Below, in pieces: positions 34,737-49,468 of a DNA stretch of 64,000 nt (position 1 is its first letter; each line of letters starts with the position of its first letter). A model generated the notes under the pieces. The model saw only the letters and a program-made list of their open reading frames with translations, ran no database searches and was not told the origin of the DNA. Made by a program: the position numbers and the translations under genes. The DNA is from Cinnamomum chago (lineage: Eukaryota; Streptophyta; Magnoliopsida; Laurales; Lauraceae): NCBI GenBank assembly GCA_038049695.1, contig CP142459.1, positions 63,914,001-63,978,000 of the forward strand, given 5' to 3'.

Positions 34737-35571
34737 CAAGTCTACGAGTATAGGCTTTTTTTTTTTTGTCCAGTTGAAATGACGGTTTCGCTCGTTTCAC
34801 GTATATTCTCAACCGTAGATATTAAGATCTTTGGTTTTTTACGGTAACAATTATGCACCCTGTATAGTAGAATCAATAATTTCGTAGAACCCAAGATACA
34901 TTTAGTTTGGAAATTTCTCCGAAAATATAGGTCGTGCATGGCCATGAGATTGTTAAACACATATATAATTGTCATGGGCTGCATTCTCACTTTAAGACCA
35001 GCAAAAACGTTGTTCAATGCATGGGTTAAATAATATATGAAATAAGAAAGAGAGGGTTAAATGATCATAACAGAATGGTGAGTCAAATGTATGTTGACTG
35101 TAACGAAAATAGATAGACAGCTGTCAAAAGCTGTCTCAGAATGCCTCTCCTCTCTTTTTAGGCGATTTTAACGGGAAACTCCCCATATATAGGATTCCTG
35201 CTGACCAAAAAGGCCAGACACAAGTTAGCCCTAGCTAGCGCAAGCCTTTGAGAGTCCTTTTCGCCAACTCAGATGGGCCTACTCGGGAGACGGAGAGTGG
35301 TCTAGTTAGGACTAGATCAACTTGCTTAACGTATAATCATCCTAAATTGAGACAAGCATGCCCTTACTGAATCGATTTTTCCGTGTTCTGTCCATCTTGT
35401 ACTTGGTTTGAGAGAGCCCATTCCGCTTCTACCTATTCCATAGTGAAACCCACTCGTCACCTGCAAGGATCCGATCCAAAACGCCCAGATGTTGCTGATT
35501 TTTTTAAGTAGGATTTAGTCACGAGTGGACACAGCCCTATTCGTCGACTTCTCACTCACGAACTATTTCAT

Positions 35572-36337
35572 ATTTGGTAAGCTTACTTTACCAGTTAAAT
35601 AAAGTGAAGGGCTAATATGAGGGACTTTAAAAAGAGAGGGTCAAATAAAAAAAAATATTAGGTTTCGAATACCATCTCTTCCATGAAAAAAAAATGTTAA
35701 AAGGACACTCTCTCATGCAAGATAATGATAAAAAAAAAAAGACTAGGGGTGTTCATTGAAGAGGTAGGGCTATTCCGAGGAATGCCCAACAACCACTTCT
35801 AAACTAGAAGCCTTAACCTGGCCCAAGCATGAGTCACGCCTGAAGTTTTTGGCCCGAACCCAAGCCGCTTGGAAATGATGAAGCCCGAGCCCGGCCTATA
35901 GAGAAAGAAATTTAGCTTCTTACCAAGTCCTAAGCCAACACAGCTGTTCTGGTCACCTTCTCTTTGAGGTCATGGGCTTGAGTCCCCGCATTGCTGCTCC
36001 CTCCCTCCCTCCCTCCCTCACAAATATATATATATATATATATAAATATATATGTTTGGGCGGGACGGGAATATCGGCTTTCAAGCACTAAGTGTAAATA
36101 AATAATAAATAATAAAAAGAAACCGAGCGCGACATATCTATTAATAATTGAACCCCATGCCCAAAGCCCAATCCTTGAGCTCCCATCTAAAATTAAAAAA
36201 ATAATAAAAAATACTCCACTTTTTAACAGAGAAAATAAAAATGCTACTCTCACCTTTTGATTCTACTACTCCCTTACTTTTGTTCTATCTTATATTGACC
36301 TGTTACTCAACTTCACCGGTAAAGTAAATTTATGATT
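35572..36337. mobile_element. TIR element D, unit 13 copy
   Basis: 766 bp; 'cccatctaaaatt' variant shared with unit 18. Confidence 0.58.
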
Positions 36338-36845
36338 TATTTCATTTATTGTGATTTGATATTATTTAATCCAATTGTTATTCTCACATGTCCCTCCATC
36401 ATATTGTGAACTAAGCCCAGACCCGTCACCCACCAACAAGTAAAATAAGGAAAAAAAGCCAAAAAAATCGTTTTGCAGAATTGCCGCCGTATTCATCCGC
36501 GGTATTCCTACAATTTCCGGTTTTCCTCCTCTCACAGAGGAGGAAAACTGGAAATTGCAAATTTTTGACGACGAAAACTGGAAAATGCGAATTTACCGCC
36601 CATGCCAGCAGCGGTAAAGCTGCATGAGTGTCCAAATGAAGTCCCAGGACCTTTCCATTTCCAATTAACATAAAGTAGAATGAAAGAATCCACAGTTGCG
36701 TTTTTTCTTATAACCCATATATAGTGAACTCCCATATGATATGAATAGACAGAAAAAAAAAATCACACAAGCTGACTTTGGCAATTGACATAGATGCTTA
36801 TATGCACAGAAAATCAGTGATGTGTCGACTACTAGGGCATGTTTG

Positions 36846-37364
36846 TAGGGTTGCAAAAGGAACGGTTCCGCATCGGAACTATAGTGGGCCCGGACACGTT
36901 TCTAAATAACGGTTCCGGTTCCGGATCCGGTCTTGACTCGGAACGTGTTTAGTAGGTTCTAGACCCGGCACCGATAGGAAAACCCAGATCCGGGTCCACC
37001 TAGAGGACTGGAATCTAGTTCCAAAATTGATTTTAATTTATATTTTTCCTTCATTTTTGTTAAAATAAGCATATCATTTAGCTTATAACGGTGCGTCAAA
37101 TTCTACTACCTCTAATATTGCATATAAAAATGTCCAAAAAAAGTTGATTTTCTGGTACAATTTGCAATATCAAACGCTCATAAGCCGGGTCCTGGGTCCA
37201 CATGTCGGAACCCGTTTGGACACGGACCCGTTTATCAATCGGAACCTAAATTAGGTTACGGACCCGGACACGTTTATGAATAATCGGAACGTAAAATAGG
37301 TTCCCGACCCGGTTTTTTTACAGGTCGGATCTTTCGGGTAATCGGATACCCGTTTGCAGCCCTA
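36846..37364. mobile_element. hAT-type MITE, unit 14 copy
   Basis: 519 bp; private 'cggaactatag' near 36876. Confidence 0.78.
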
Positions 37365-38207
37365 CAAGTCTGCGAGTATAGGCTTTTTTTTTTTTTTTTT
37401 TTTGTCCAGTTGAAATGACGGTTTCGCTCGTTTCACGTATATTCTCAACCGTAGATATTAAGATCTTTGGTTTTTTACGGTAACAATTATGCACCCTGTA
37501 TAGTAGAATCAATAATTTCGTAGAACCCAAGATACATTTAGTTTGGAAATTTCTCCGAAAATATAGGTCGTGCATGGCCATGAGATTGTTAAACACATAT
37601 ATAATTGTCATGGGCTGCATTCTCACTTTAAGACCAGCAAAAACGTTGTTCAATGCATGGGTTAAATAATATATGAAATAAGAAAGAGAGGGTTAAATGA
37701 TCATAATAGAATGGTGAGTCAAATGTATGTTGACTGTAACGAAAATAGATAGACAGCTGTCAAAAGCTGTCTCAGAATGCCTCTCCTCTCTTTTTAGGCG
37801 ATTTTAACGGGAAACTCCCCATATATAGGATTCCTGCTGACCAAAAAGGCCAGACACAAGTTAGCCCTAGCTAGCGCAAGCCTTTGAGAGTCCTTTTCGC
37901 CAACTCAGATGGGCCTACTCGGGAGACGGAGAGTGGTCTAGTTAGGACTAGATCAACTTGCTTAACGTATAATCATCCTAAATTGAGACAAGCATGCCCT
38001 TACTGAATCGATTTTTCCGTGTTCTGTCCATCTTGTACTTGGTTTGAGAGAGCCCATTCCGCTTCTACCTATTCCATAGTGAAACCCACTCGTCACCTGC
38101 AAGGATCCGGTCCAAAACGCCCAGATGTTGCTTATTTTTTTAAGTAGGATTTAGTCACGAGTGGACACAGCCCTATTCGTCGACTTCTCACTCACGAACT
38201 ATTTCAT

Positions 38208-38967
38208 ATTTGGTAAGCTTACTTTACCAGTTAAATAAAGTGAAGGGCTAATATGAGGGACTTTAAAAAGAGAGGGTCAAATAAAAAAAAATATTAGGTT
38301 TCGAATACCATCTCTTCCATGAAAAAAAAATGTTAAAAGGACACTCTCTCATGCAAGATAATGATAAAAAAAAAACGACTAGGGGTGTTCATTGAAGAGG
38401 TAGGGCTATTCCGAGGAATGCCCAACAGCCACTTCTAAACTAGAAGCCTTAACCTGGCCCAAGCATGAGTCACGCCTGAAGTTTTTGGCCCGAACCCAAG
38501 CCGCTTGGAAATGATGAAGCCCGAGCCCGGCCTATAGAGAAAAAAATTTAGCTTCTTACCAAGTCCTAAGCCAACACAGCTGTTCTGGTCACCTTCTCTT
38601 TGAGGTCATGGGCTTGAATCCCCGCATTGCTGCCCCCTCCCTCCCTCCCTCCCTCACAAATATATATATATATATAAATATATATGTTTGGGCGGGACGG
38701 GAATATCGGCTTTCAAGCACTAAGTGTAAATAAATAATAAATAATAAAAAGAAACCGAGCACGGCATATCTATTAATAATTGAACCCCATGCCCAAAGCC
38801 CAATCCTTGAGCTCCCATAAAAAATTAAAAAAAAAAAAAAATACTCCACTTTTTAACAGAGAAAATAAAAATGCTACTCTCACCTTTTCATTCTACTACT
38901 CCCTTACTTTTGTTCTATCTTTTATTGACCTGTTACTCAACTTCACCGGTAAAGTAAATTTACGATT
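38208..38967. mobile_element. TIR element D, unit 14 copy
   Basis: 760 bp. Confidence 0.58.
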
Positions 38968-39475
38968 TATTTCATTTATTGTGATTTGATATTATTTAAT
39001 CCAATTGTTATTCTCACATGTCCCTCCATCATATTGTGAACTAAGCCCAGACCCGTCACCCACCAACAAGTAAAATAAGGAAAAAAAGCCAAAAAAATCG
39101 TTTTGCAGGATTGCCGCCATATTCATCCGCGGTATTCCTACAATTTCCGGTTTTCCTCCTCTCACAGAGGAGGAAAACTGGAAATTGCGAATTTATGACG
39201 ACGAAAACTGGAAAATGCGAATTTACCGCCCATGCCAGCAGCGGTAAAGCTGCATGAGTGTCCAAATGAAGTCCCAGGACCTTTCCATTTCCAATTAACA
39301 TAAAGTAGAATGAAAGAATCCACAGTTGCGTTTTTTCTTATAGCCCATATATAGTGAACTCCCATATGATATGAATAGACAGAAAAAAAAAATCACACAA
39401 GCTGACTTTGGCAATTGACATAGTTGCTTATATGCACAGAAAATCAGTGATGTGTCGACTACTAGGGCATGTTTG

Positions 39476-39994
39476 TAGGGTTGCAAAAGGAACGGTTCCG
39501 CATCGGAACCATAGTGGGCCCGGACACGTTTCTAAATAACGGTTCCGGTTCCGGATCCGGTCTTGACTCGGAACGTGTTTAGTAGGTTCTAGACCCGGCA
39601 CCGATAGGAAAACCCAGATCCGGGTCCACCTAGAGGACTGGAATCTAGTTCCAAAATTGATTTTAATTTATATTCTTCCTTCATTTTTGTCAAAATAAGC
39701 ATAACATTTAGCTTATAACGGTGCGTCAAATTCTACTACCTCTAATATTGCAAATAAAAATGTCCAAAAAAGGTTGATTTTCAGGTACAATTTGCAATAT
39801 CAAACGCTCATAAGCCGGGTCCTGGGTCCACATGTCGGAACCCGTTTGGACACGGACCCGTTTATCAATCGGAACCTAAATTAGGTTACGGACCCGGACA
39901 CGTTTATGAATAATCGGAACGTAAAATAGGTTCCCGACCCGGTTTTTTTACAGGTCGGATCTTTCGGGTAATCGGATACCCGTTTGCAGCCCTA
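39476..39994. mobile_element. hAT-type MITE, unit 15 copy
   Basis: 519 bp; several private changes in the AT-rich middle (39689-39775). Confidence 0.78.
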
Positions 39995-40830
39995 CAAGTC
40001 TGCGAGTATAGGCTTTTTTTTTTTTTGTCCAGTTGAAATGACGGTTTCGCTAGTTTCACGTATATTCTCAACCGTAGATATTAAGATCTTTGGTTTTTTA
40101 CGGTAACAATTATGCACCCTGTATAGTAGAATCAATAATTTCGTAGAACCCAAGATACATTTAGTTTGGAAATTTCTCCGAAAATATAGGTCGTGCATGG
40201 CCATGAGATTGTTAAACACATATATAATTGTCATGGGCTGCATTCTCACTTTAAGACCAGCAAAAACGTTGTTCAATGCATGGGTTAAATAATATATGAA
40301 ATAAGAAAGAGAGGGTTAAATGATCATAACAGAATGGTGAGTCAAATGTATGTTGACTATAACGAAAATAGATAGACAGCTGTCAAAAGCTGTCTCAGAA
40401 TGCCTCTCCTCTCTTTTTAGGCGATTTTAACGGGAAACTCCCCATATATAGGATTCCTGCTGACCAAAAAGGCCAGACACAAGTTAGCCCTAGCTAGCGC
40501 AAGCCTTTGAGAGTCCTTTTCGCCAACTCAGATGGGCCTACTCGGGAGACGGAGAGTGGTCTAGTTAGGACTAGATCAACTTGCTTAACGTATAATCATC
40601 CTAAATTGAGACAAGCATGCCCTTACTGAATCGATTTTTCCGTGTTCTGTCCATCTTGTACTTGGTTTGAGAGAGCCCATTCCGCTTCTACCTATTCCAT
40701 AGTGAAACCCACTCGTCACCTGCAAGGATCCGATCCAAAACGCCCAGATGTTGCTGATTTTTTTAAGCAGGATTTAGTCACGAGTGGACACAGCCCTATT
40801 CGTCGACTTCTCACTCACGAACTATTTCAT

Positions 40831-41588
40831 ATTTGGTAAGCTTACTTTACCAGTTAAATAAAGTGAAGGGCTAATATGAGGGACTTTAAAAAGAGAGGGT
40901 CAAATAAAAAAAAATATTTGGTTTCGAATACCATCTCTTCCATGAAAAAAAAATGTTAAAAGGACACTCTCTCATGCAAGATAATGATAAAAAATAAAAA
41001 GACTAGGGGTGTTCATTGAAGAGGTAGGGCTATTCCGAGGAATGCCCAACAGCCACTTCTAAACGAGAAGCCTTAACCTGGCCCAAGCATGAGTCACGCC
41101 TAAAGTTTTTGGCCCGAACCCAAGCCGCATGGAAATGATGAAGCCCGAGCCCGGCCTATAGAAAAAAAATTTTAGCTTCTTACCAAGTCCTAAGCCAACA
41201 CAGCTGTTCTGGTCACCTTCTCTTTGAGGTCCTGGGCTTGAGTCCCCGCATTGCTGCTCCCTCCCTCCCTCCCTCACAAATATATATATATATATATATA
41301 TATATGTTTGGGCGGGACGGGAATATCGGCTTTCAAGCACTAAGTGTAAATAAATAATAAATAATAAAAAGAAACCGAGCACGGCATATCTATTAATAAT
41401 TGAACCCCATGCCCAAAGCCCAATCCTTGAGCTCCCATAAAAAATTAAAAAAAAAAAAAAAATACTCCACTTTTTAACAGAGAAAATAAAAATGCTACTC
41501 TCACCTTTTCATTCTACTACTCCCTTACTTTTGTTCTATCTTATATTGACCTGTTACTCAACTTCACCGGTAAAGTAAATTTACGATT
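40831..41588. mobile_element. TIR element D, unit 15 copy
   Basis: 758 bp; (TA)n tract without the 'taaata' break. Confidence 0.58.
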
Positions 41589-42096
41589 TATTTCATTTAT
41601 TGTGATTTGATATTATTTAATCCAATTGTTATTCTCACATGTCCCTCCATCATATTGTGAACTAAGCCCAGACCCGTCACCCACCAACAAGTAAAATAAG
41701 GAAAAAAAGCCAAAAAAATCGTTTTGCAGGATTGCCGCCGTATTCATCCGCGGTATTCCTACAATTTCCGGTTTTCCTCCTCTCACAGAGGAGGAAAACT
41801 GGAAATTGCGAATTTATGACGACGAAAACTGGAAAATGCGAATTTACCGCCCATGCCAGCAGCGGTAAAGCTGCATGAGTGTCCAAATGAAGTCCCAGGA
41901 CCTTTCCATTTCCAATTAACATAAAGTAGAATGAAAGAATCCACAGTTGCGTTTTTTCTTATAGCCCATATATAGTGAACTCCCATATGATATGAATAGA
42001 CAGAAAAAAAAAATCACACAAGCTGACTTTGGCAATTGACATAGTTGCTTATATGCACAGAAAATCAGTGATGTGTCGACTACGAGGGCATGTTTG

Positions 42097-42615
42097 TAGG
42101 GTTGCAAAAGGAACGGTTCCGCATCGGAACCATAGTGGGCCCGGACACGTTTCTAAATAACGGTTCCGGTTCCGGATCCGGTCTTGACTCGGAACGTGTT
42201 TAGTAGGTTCTAGACCCGGCACCGATAGGAAAACCCAGATCCGGGTCCACCTAGAGGACTGGAATCTAGTTCCAAAATTGATTTTAATTTATATTCTTCC
42301 TTCATTTTTGTTAAAATAAGCATATCATTTAGCTTATAACGGTGCGTCAAATTCTACTACCTCTAATATTGCATATAAAAATGTCCAAAAAAAGTTGATT
42401 TTCAGGTACAATTTGCAATATCAAACGCTCATAAGCCGGGTCCTGGGTCCACATGTCGGAACCCGTTTGGACACGGACCCGTTTATCAATCGGAACCTAA
42501 ATTAGGTTACGGACCCGGACACGTTTATGAATAATCGGAACGTAAAATAGGTTCCCGACCCGGTTTTTTTACAGGTCGGATCTTTCGGGTAATCGGATAC
42601 CCGTTTGCAGCCCTA
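42097..42615. mobile_element. hAT-type MITE, unit 16 copy
   Basis: 519 bp; close to the consensus of units 13-16. Confidence 0.78.
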
Positions 42616-43453
42616 CAAGTCTGCGAGTATAGGCTTTTTTTTTTTTTTTGTCCAGTTGAAATGACGGTTTCGCTGGTTTCACGTATATTCTCAACCGTAG
42701 ATATTAAGATCTTTGGTTTTTTACGGTAACAATTATGCACCCTGTATAGTAGAATCAATAATTTCGTAGAACCCAAGATACATTTAGTTTGGAAATTTCT
42801 CCGAAAATATAGGTCGTGCATGGCCATGAGATTGTTAAACACATATATAATTGTCATGGGCTGCATTCTCACTTTAAGACCAGCAAAAACGTTGTTCAAT
42901 GCATGGGTTAAATAATATATGAAATAAGAAAGAGAGGGTTAAATGATCATAACAGAATGGTGAGTCAAATGTATGTTGACTGTAACGAAAATAGATAGAC
43001 AGCTGTCAAAAGCTGTCTCAGAATGCCTCTCCTCTCTTTTTAGGCGATTTTAACGGGAAACTCCCCATATATAGGATTCCTGCTGACCAAAAAGGCCAGA
43101 CACAAGTTAGCCCTAGCTAGCGCAAGCCTTTGAGAGTCCTTTTCGCCAACTCAGATGGGCCTACTCGAGAGACGGAGAGTGGTCTAGTTAGGACTAGATC
43201 AACTTGCTTAACGTATAATCATCCTAAATTGAGACAAGCATGCCCTTACTGAATCGATTTTTGCGTGTTCTGTCCATCTTGTACTTGGTTTGAGAGAGCC
43301 CATTCCGCTTCTACCTATTCCATAGTGAAACCCACTCGTCACCTGCAAGGATCCGATCCAAAACGCCCAGATGTTGCTGATTTTTTTAAGTAGGATTTAG
43401 TCACGAGTGGACACAGCCCTATTCGTCGACTTCTCACTCACGAACTATTTCAT

Positions 43454-44206
43454 ATTTGGTAAGCTTACTTTACCAGTTAAATAAAGTGAAGGGCTAATAT
43501 GAGGGACTTTAAAAAGAGAGGGTCAAATAAAAAAAAATATTAGGTTTCGAATACCATCTCTTCCATGAAAAAAAAATGTTAAAAGGACACTCTCTCATGC
43601 AAGATAATGATAAAAAAAAAAGACTAGGGGTGTTCATTGAAGAGGTAGGGCTATTCCGAGGAATGCCCAACAGCCACTTCTAAACTAGAAGCCTTAACCT
43701 GGCCCAAGCATGAGTCACGCCTGAAGTTTTTGGCCCGAACCCAAGCCGCTTGGAAATGATGAAGCCCGAGCCCGGCCTATAGAAAAAAAAATTTAGCTTC
43801 TTACCAAGTCCTAAGCCAACACAGCTGTTCTGGTCACCTTCCCTTTGAGGTCATGGGCTTGAGTCCCCGCATTGCTGCTCCCTCCCTCCCTCCCTCCCTC
43901 ACAAATATATGTATATATATATAAATATTTATGTTTGGGCGGGACGGGAATATCGGCTTTCAAGCACTAAGTGTAAATAAATAATAAATAATAAAAAGAA
44001 ACCGAGCACGGCATATCTATTAATAATTGAACCCCATGCCCAAAGCCCAATCCTTGAGCTCCCATAAAAAATTAAAAAAATACTCTACTTTTTAACAGAG
44101 AAAATAAAAATGCTACTCTCACCTTTTGATTCTACTACTCCCTTACTTTTTTTCTATCTTATATTGACCTGTTACTCAACTTCACCGGTAAAGTAAATTT
44201 ACGATT
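43454..44206. mobile_element. TIR element D, unit 16 copy
   Basis: 753 bp; short A-rich tract near 44070. Confidence 0.58.
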
Positions 44207-44713
44207 TATTTCATTTATTGTGATTTGATATTATTTAATCCAATTATTATTCTCACATGTCCCTCCATCATATTGTGAACTAAGCCCAGACCCGTCACCC
44301 ACCAACAAGTAAAATAAGGAAAAAAAGCCAAAAAAATCGTTTTGCAGGATTGCCGCCGTATTCATCCGCGGTATTCCTACAATTTCCGGTTTTCCTCCTC
44401 TCACAGAGGAGGAAAACTGGAAATTGCGAATTTATGACGACGAAAACTGGAAAATGCGAATTTACCGCCCATGCCAGCAGCGGTAAAGCTGCATGAGTGT
44501 CCAAATGAAGTCCCAGGACCTTTCCATTTCCAAATAACATAAAGTAGAATGAAAGAATCCACAGTTGCGTTTTTTCTTATAGCCCATATATAGTGAACTC
44601 CCATATGATATGAATAGACAGAAAAAAAAATCACACAAGCTGACTTTGGCAATTGACATAGATGCTTATATGCACAGAAAATCAGTGATGTGTCGACTAC
44701 TAGGGCATGTCTG

Positions 44714-45232
44714 TAGGGTTGCAAAAGGAACGGTTCCGCATCGGAACCATAGCGGGCCCGGACACGTTTCTAAATAACGGTTCCGGTTCCGGATCCGGTC
44801 TTGACTCGGAACGTGTTTAGTTGGTTCTAGACCCGGCACCGATAGGAAAACCCAGATCCGGGTCCACCTAGATGACTGGAATCTAGTTCCAAAATTGATT
44901 TTAATTTATATTCTTCCTTCATTTTTGTTAAAATAAGCATATCATTTAGCTTATAACGGTGCGTCAAATTCTACTACCTCTAATATTGCATATAAAAATG
45001 TCCAAAAAAAGTTGATTTTCAGGTACAATTTGCAATATCAAACGCTCATAAGCCGGGTCCTGGGTCCACATGTCGGAACCCGTTTGGACACGGACCCGTT
45101 TATCAATCGGAACCTAAATTAGGTTACGGACCCGGACACGTTTATGAATAATCGGAACGTAAAATAGGTTCCCGACCCGGTTTTTTTACAGGTCGGATCT
45201 TTCGGGTAATCGGATACCCGTTTGCAGCCCTA
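44714..45232. mobile_element. hAT-type MITE, unit 17 copy
   Basis: 519 bp; flanks 'catgtctg' and 'caagtctg' match at 7 of 8, the best pair in the window. Confidence 0.78.
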
Positions 45233-46070
45233 CAAGTCTGCGAGTATAGGCTTTTTTTTTTTTTTTGTCCAGTTGAAATGACGGTTTCGCTGGTTTCACG
45301 TATATTCTCAACCGTAGATATTAAGATCTTTGGTTTTTTACGGTAACAATTATGCACCCTGTATAGTAGAATCAATAATTTCGTAGAACCCAAGATACAT
45401 TTAGTTTGGAAATTTCTCCGAAAATATAGGTCGTGCATGGCCATGAGATTGTTAAACACATATATAATTGTCATGGGCTGCATTCTCACTTTAAGACCAG
45501 CAAAAACGTTGTTCAAGGCATGGGTTAAATAATATATGAAATAAGAAAGAGAGGGTTAAATGATCATAACAGAATGGTGAGTCAAATGTATGTTGACTGT
45601 AACGAAAATAGATAGACAGCTGTCAAAAGCTGTCTCAGAATGTCTCTCCTCTCTTTTTAGGCGATTTTAACGGGAAACTCCCCATATATAGGATTCCTGC
45701 TGACCAAAAAGGCCAGACACAAGTTAGCCCTAGCTAGCGCAAGCCTTTGAGAGTCCTTTTCGCCAACTCAGATGGGCCTACTCGGGAGACGGAGAGTGGT
45801 CTAGTTAGGACTAGATCAACTTGCTTAACGTATAATCATCCTAAATTGAGACAAGCATGCCCTTACTGAATCGATTTTTCCGTGTTCTGTCCATCTTGTA
45901 CTTGGTTTGAGAGAGCCCATTCCGCTTCTACCTATTCCATAGTGAAACCCACTCGTCACCTGCAAGGATCCGATCCAAAACGCCCAGATGTTGCTGATTT
46001 TTTTAAGTAGGATTTAGTCACGAGTGGACACAGCCCTATTCGTCGACTTCTCACTCACGAACTATTTCAT

Positions 46071-46837
46071 ATTTGGTAAGCTTACTTTACCAGTTAAATA
46101 AAGTGAAGGGCTAATATGAGGGACTTTAAAAAGAGAGGGTCAAATAAAAAAAATATTAGGTTTCGAATACCATCTCTTCCATGAAAAAAAAATGTTAAAA
46201 GGACACTCTCTCATGCAAGATAATGATAAAAAAAAAAGACTATGGGTGTTCATTGAAGAGGTAGGGCTATTCCGAGGAATGCCCAACAGCCACTTCTAAA
46301 CGAGAAGCCTTAACCTGGCCCAAGCATGAGTCACGCCTGAAGTTTTTGGCCCGAACCCAAGCCGCATGGAAATGATGAAGCCCGAGCCCGGCCTATAGAA
46401 AAAAAAATTTAGCTTCTTACCAAGTCCTAAGCCAACACAGCTGTTCTGGTCACCTTCCCTTTGAGGTCATGGGCTTGAGTCCCCGCATTGCTGCTCCCTC
46501 CCTCCCTCCCTCCCTCACAAATATATGTATATATATATATATAAATATATATGTTTGGGCGGGACGGGAATATCGGCTTTCAAGCACTAAGTGTAAATAA
46601 ATAATAAATAATAAAAAGAAACCGAGCATGGCATACCTATTAATAATTGAACCCCATGCCCAAAGCCCAATCCTTGAGCTCTCATAAAAAATAAAAAAAA
46701 TAAAAAAAAAATACTCCACTTTTTAACAGAGAAAATAAAAATGCTACTCTCACCTTTTGATTCTACTACTCCCTTACTTTTGTTCTATCTTATATTGACC
46801 TGTTACTCAACTTCACCGGTAAAGTAAATTTACGATT
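46071..46837. mobile_element. TIR element D, unit 17 copy
   Basis: 767 bp; private 'cgagcatggcatac' near 46623. Confidence 0.58.
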
Positions 46838-47344
46838 TATTTCATTTATTGTGATTTGATATTATTTAATCCAATTGTTATTCTCACATGTCCCTCCATC
46901 ATATTGTGAACTAAGCCCAGACCCGTCACCCACCAACAAGTAAAATAAAAAAAAAAAGCCAAAAAAATCGTTTTGCAGGATTGCCGCAGTATTCATCCGC
47001 GGTATTCCTACAATTTCCGGTTTTCCTCCTCTCACAGAGGATGAAAACTGGAAATTGCGAATTTATGACGACGAAAACTGGAAAAGGCGAATTTACCGCC
47101 CATGCCAGCAGCGGTAAAGCTGCATGAGTGTCCAAATGAAGTCCCAAGACCTTTCCATTTCCAATTAACATAAAGTAGAATGAAAGAATCCACAGTTGCG
47201 TTTTTTCTTATAGCCCATATATAGTGAACTCCCATATGATATGAATACACAGAAAAAAAAATCACACAAGCTGACTTTCGCAATTGACATAGTTGCTTAT
47301 ATGCACAGAAAATCAGTGATGTGTCGACTACTAGGGCATGTTTG

Positions 47345-47863
47345 TAGGGTTGCAAAAGGAACGGTTCCGCATCGGAACCATAGTGGGCCCGGACACGTTT
47401 CTAAATAACGGTTCCGGTTCCGGATCCGGTCTTGACTCGGAACGTGTTTAGTTGGTTCTAGACCCGGCACCGATAGGAAAACCCAGATCCGGGTCCACCT
47501 AGAGGACTGGAATCTAGTTCCAAAATTGATTTTAATTTATATTTTTCCTTCATTTTTGTTAAAATAAGCATATCATTTAGCTTATAACGGTGCGTCAAAT
47601 TCTACTACCTCTATTATTGCATATAAAAATGTCCAAAAAAAGTTGATTTTCAGGTACAATTTGCAATATCAAACGCTCATAAGCCGGGTCCTGGGTCCAC
47701 ATGTCGGAACCCGTTTGGACACGGACCCGTTTATCAATCGGAACCTAAATTAGGTTACGGACCCGGACACGTTTATGAATAATCGGAACGTAAAATAGGT
47801 TCCCAACCCGGTTTTTTTACAGGTCGGATCTTTCGGGTAATCGGATACGCGTTTGCAGCCCTA
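47345..47863. mobile_element. hAT-type MITE, unit 18 copy
   Basis: 519 bp; the right inverted repeat has 'atacgcgtttgc'. Confidence 0.78.
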
Positions 47864-48702
47864 CAAGTCTGCGAGTATAGGCTTTTTTTTTTTTTTTTGT
47901 CCAGTTGAAATGACGGTTTCGCTGGTTTCACGTATATTCTCAACCGTAGATATTAAGATCTTTGGTTTTTTACGGTAACAATTATGCACCCTGTATAGTA
48001 GAATCAATAATTTCGTAGAACCCAAGATACATTTAGTTTGGAAATTTCTCCGAAAATATAGGTCGTGCATGGCCATGAGATTGTTAAACACATATATAAT
48101 TGTCATGGGCTGCATTCTCACTTTAAGACCAGCAAAAACGTTGTTCAATGCATGGGTTAAATAATATATGAAATAAGAAAGAGAGGGTTAAATGATCATA
48201 ACAGAATGGTGAGTCAAATGTATGTTGACTGTAACGAAAATAGATAGACAGCTGTCAAAAGTTGTCTCAGAATGTCTCTCCTCTCTTTTTAGGCGATTTT
48301 AACGGGAAACTCCCCATATATAGGATTCCTGCTGACCAAAAAGGCCAGACACAAGTTAGCCCTAGCTAGCGCAAGCCTTTGAGAGTCCTTTTCGCCAACT
48401 CAGATGGGCCTACTCGGGAGACGGAGAGTGGTCTAGTTAGGACTAGATCAACTTGCTTAACGTATAATCATCCTAAATTGAGACAAGCATGCCCTTACTG
48501 AATCGATTTTTCCGTGTTCTGTCCATCTTGTACTTGGTTTGAGAGAGCCCATTCCGCTTCTACCTATTCCATAGTGAAACCCACTCGTCACCTGCAAGGA
48601 TCCGATCCAAAACGCCCAGATGTTGCTGATTTTTTTAAGTAGGATTTAGTCACGAGTGGACACAGCCCTATTCGTCGACTTCTCACTCACGAACTATTTC
48701 AT

Positions 48703-49468
48703 ATTTGGTAAGCTTACTTTACCAGTTAAATAAAGTGAAGGGCTAATATGAGGGACTTTAAAAAGAGAGGGTCAAATAAAAAAAAATATTAGGTTTCGAA
48801 TACCATCTCTTCCATGAAAAAAAATGTTAAAAGGACACTCTCTCATGCAAGATAATGATAAAAAAAAAAAAGACTAGGGGTGTTCATTGAAGAGGTATGG
48901 CTATTCCGAGGAATGCCCAACAACCACTTCTAAACTAGAAGCCTTAACCTGGCCCAAGCATGAGTCACGCCTGAAGTTTTTGGCCCGAACACAAGCCGCA
49001 TGGAAATGATGAAGCCCGAGCCTGGCCTATAGAAAAAAAAATTTAGCTTCTTACCAAGTCCTAAGCCAACACAGCTGTTCTGGTCACCTTCTATTTGAGG
49101 TCATGGGCTTGAGTCCCCGCATTGCTGCTCCCTCCCTCCCTCCCTCCCTCACAAATATATATATATATATATATAAATATATATGTTTGGGCGGGACGGG
49201 AATATCGGCTTTCAAGCACTAAGTGTAAATAAATAATAAATAATAAAAAGAAACCGAGCACGGCATATCTATTAATAATTGAACCCCATGCCCAAAGCCC
49301 AATCCTTGAGCTCCCATCTAAAATTAAAAAAATAATAAAAAATACTCCACTTTTTAACAGAGAAAATAAAAATGCTACTCTCACCTTTTGATTCTACTAC
49401 TCCCTTACTTTTGTTCTATCTTATATTGACCTGTTACTCAACTTCCCCGGTAAAGTAAATTTACGATT
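48703..49468. mobile_element. TIR element D, unit 18 copy
   Basis: 766 bp; the right flanking repeat is mutated to 'tattttat'. Confidence 0.58.

Larger units (their letters stand above)
33730..36357. repeat. Satellite unit 13 (2628 bp)
   Basis: Carries 'gtttagtaggttc' near 34319, shared with units 14-16. Near its end 'cccatctaaaatt' (about 36182) is a rare variant otherwise found only in unit 18. Confidence 0.95.
36358..38987. repeat. Satellite unit 14 (2630 bp)
   Basis: Has one of the longest poly(T) tracts, about 20 T at 37384-37403. It has private 'ttgcaaatttttgac' in segment A near 36555. Confidence 0.95.
38988..41608. repeat. Satellite unit 15 (2621 bp)
   Basis: Full-length, with private changes in the MITE interior ('gtcaaaataagcataac' near 39689) and a (TA)n tract lacking the usual 'taaata' break near 41290. 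Confidence 0.95.
41609..44226. repeat. Satellite unit 16 (2618 bp)
   Basis: Shares 'cttccctttgagg' and a (TA)n tract broken as 'atatgtatat' with unit 17, which suggests local exchange between neighbours. The A-rich tract near 44070 is unusually short. Confidence 0.95.
44227..46857. repeat. Satellite unit 17 (2631 bp)
   Basis: The MITE left flank reads 'catgtctg', one base closer to the right-hand copy 'caagtctg'. It shares the 'atatgtatat' tract with unit 16. Confidence 0.95.
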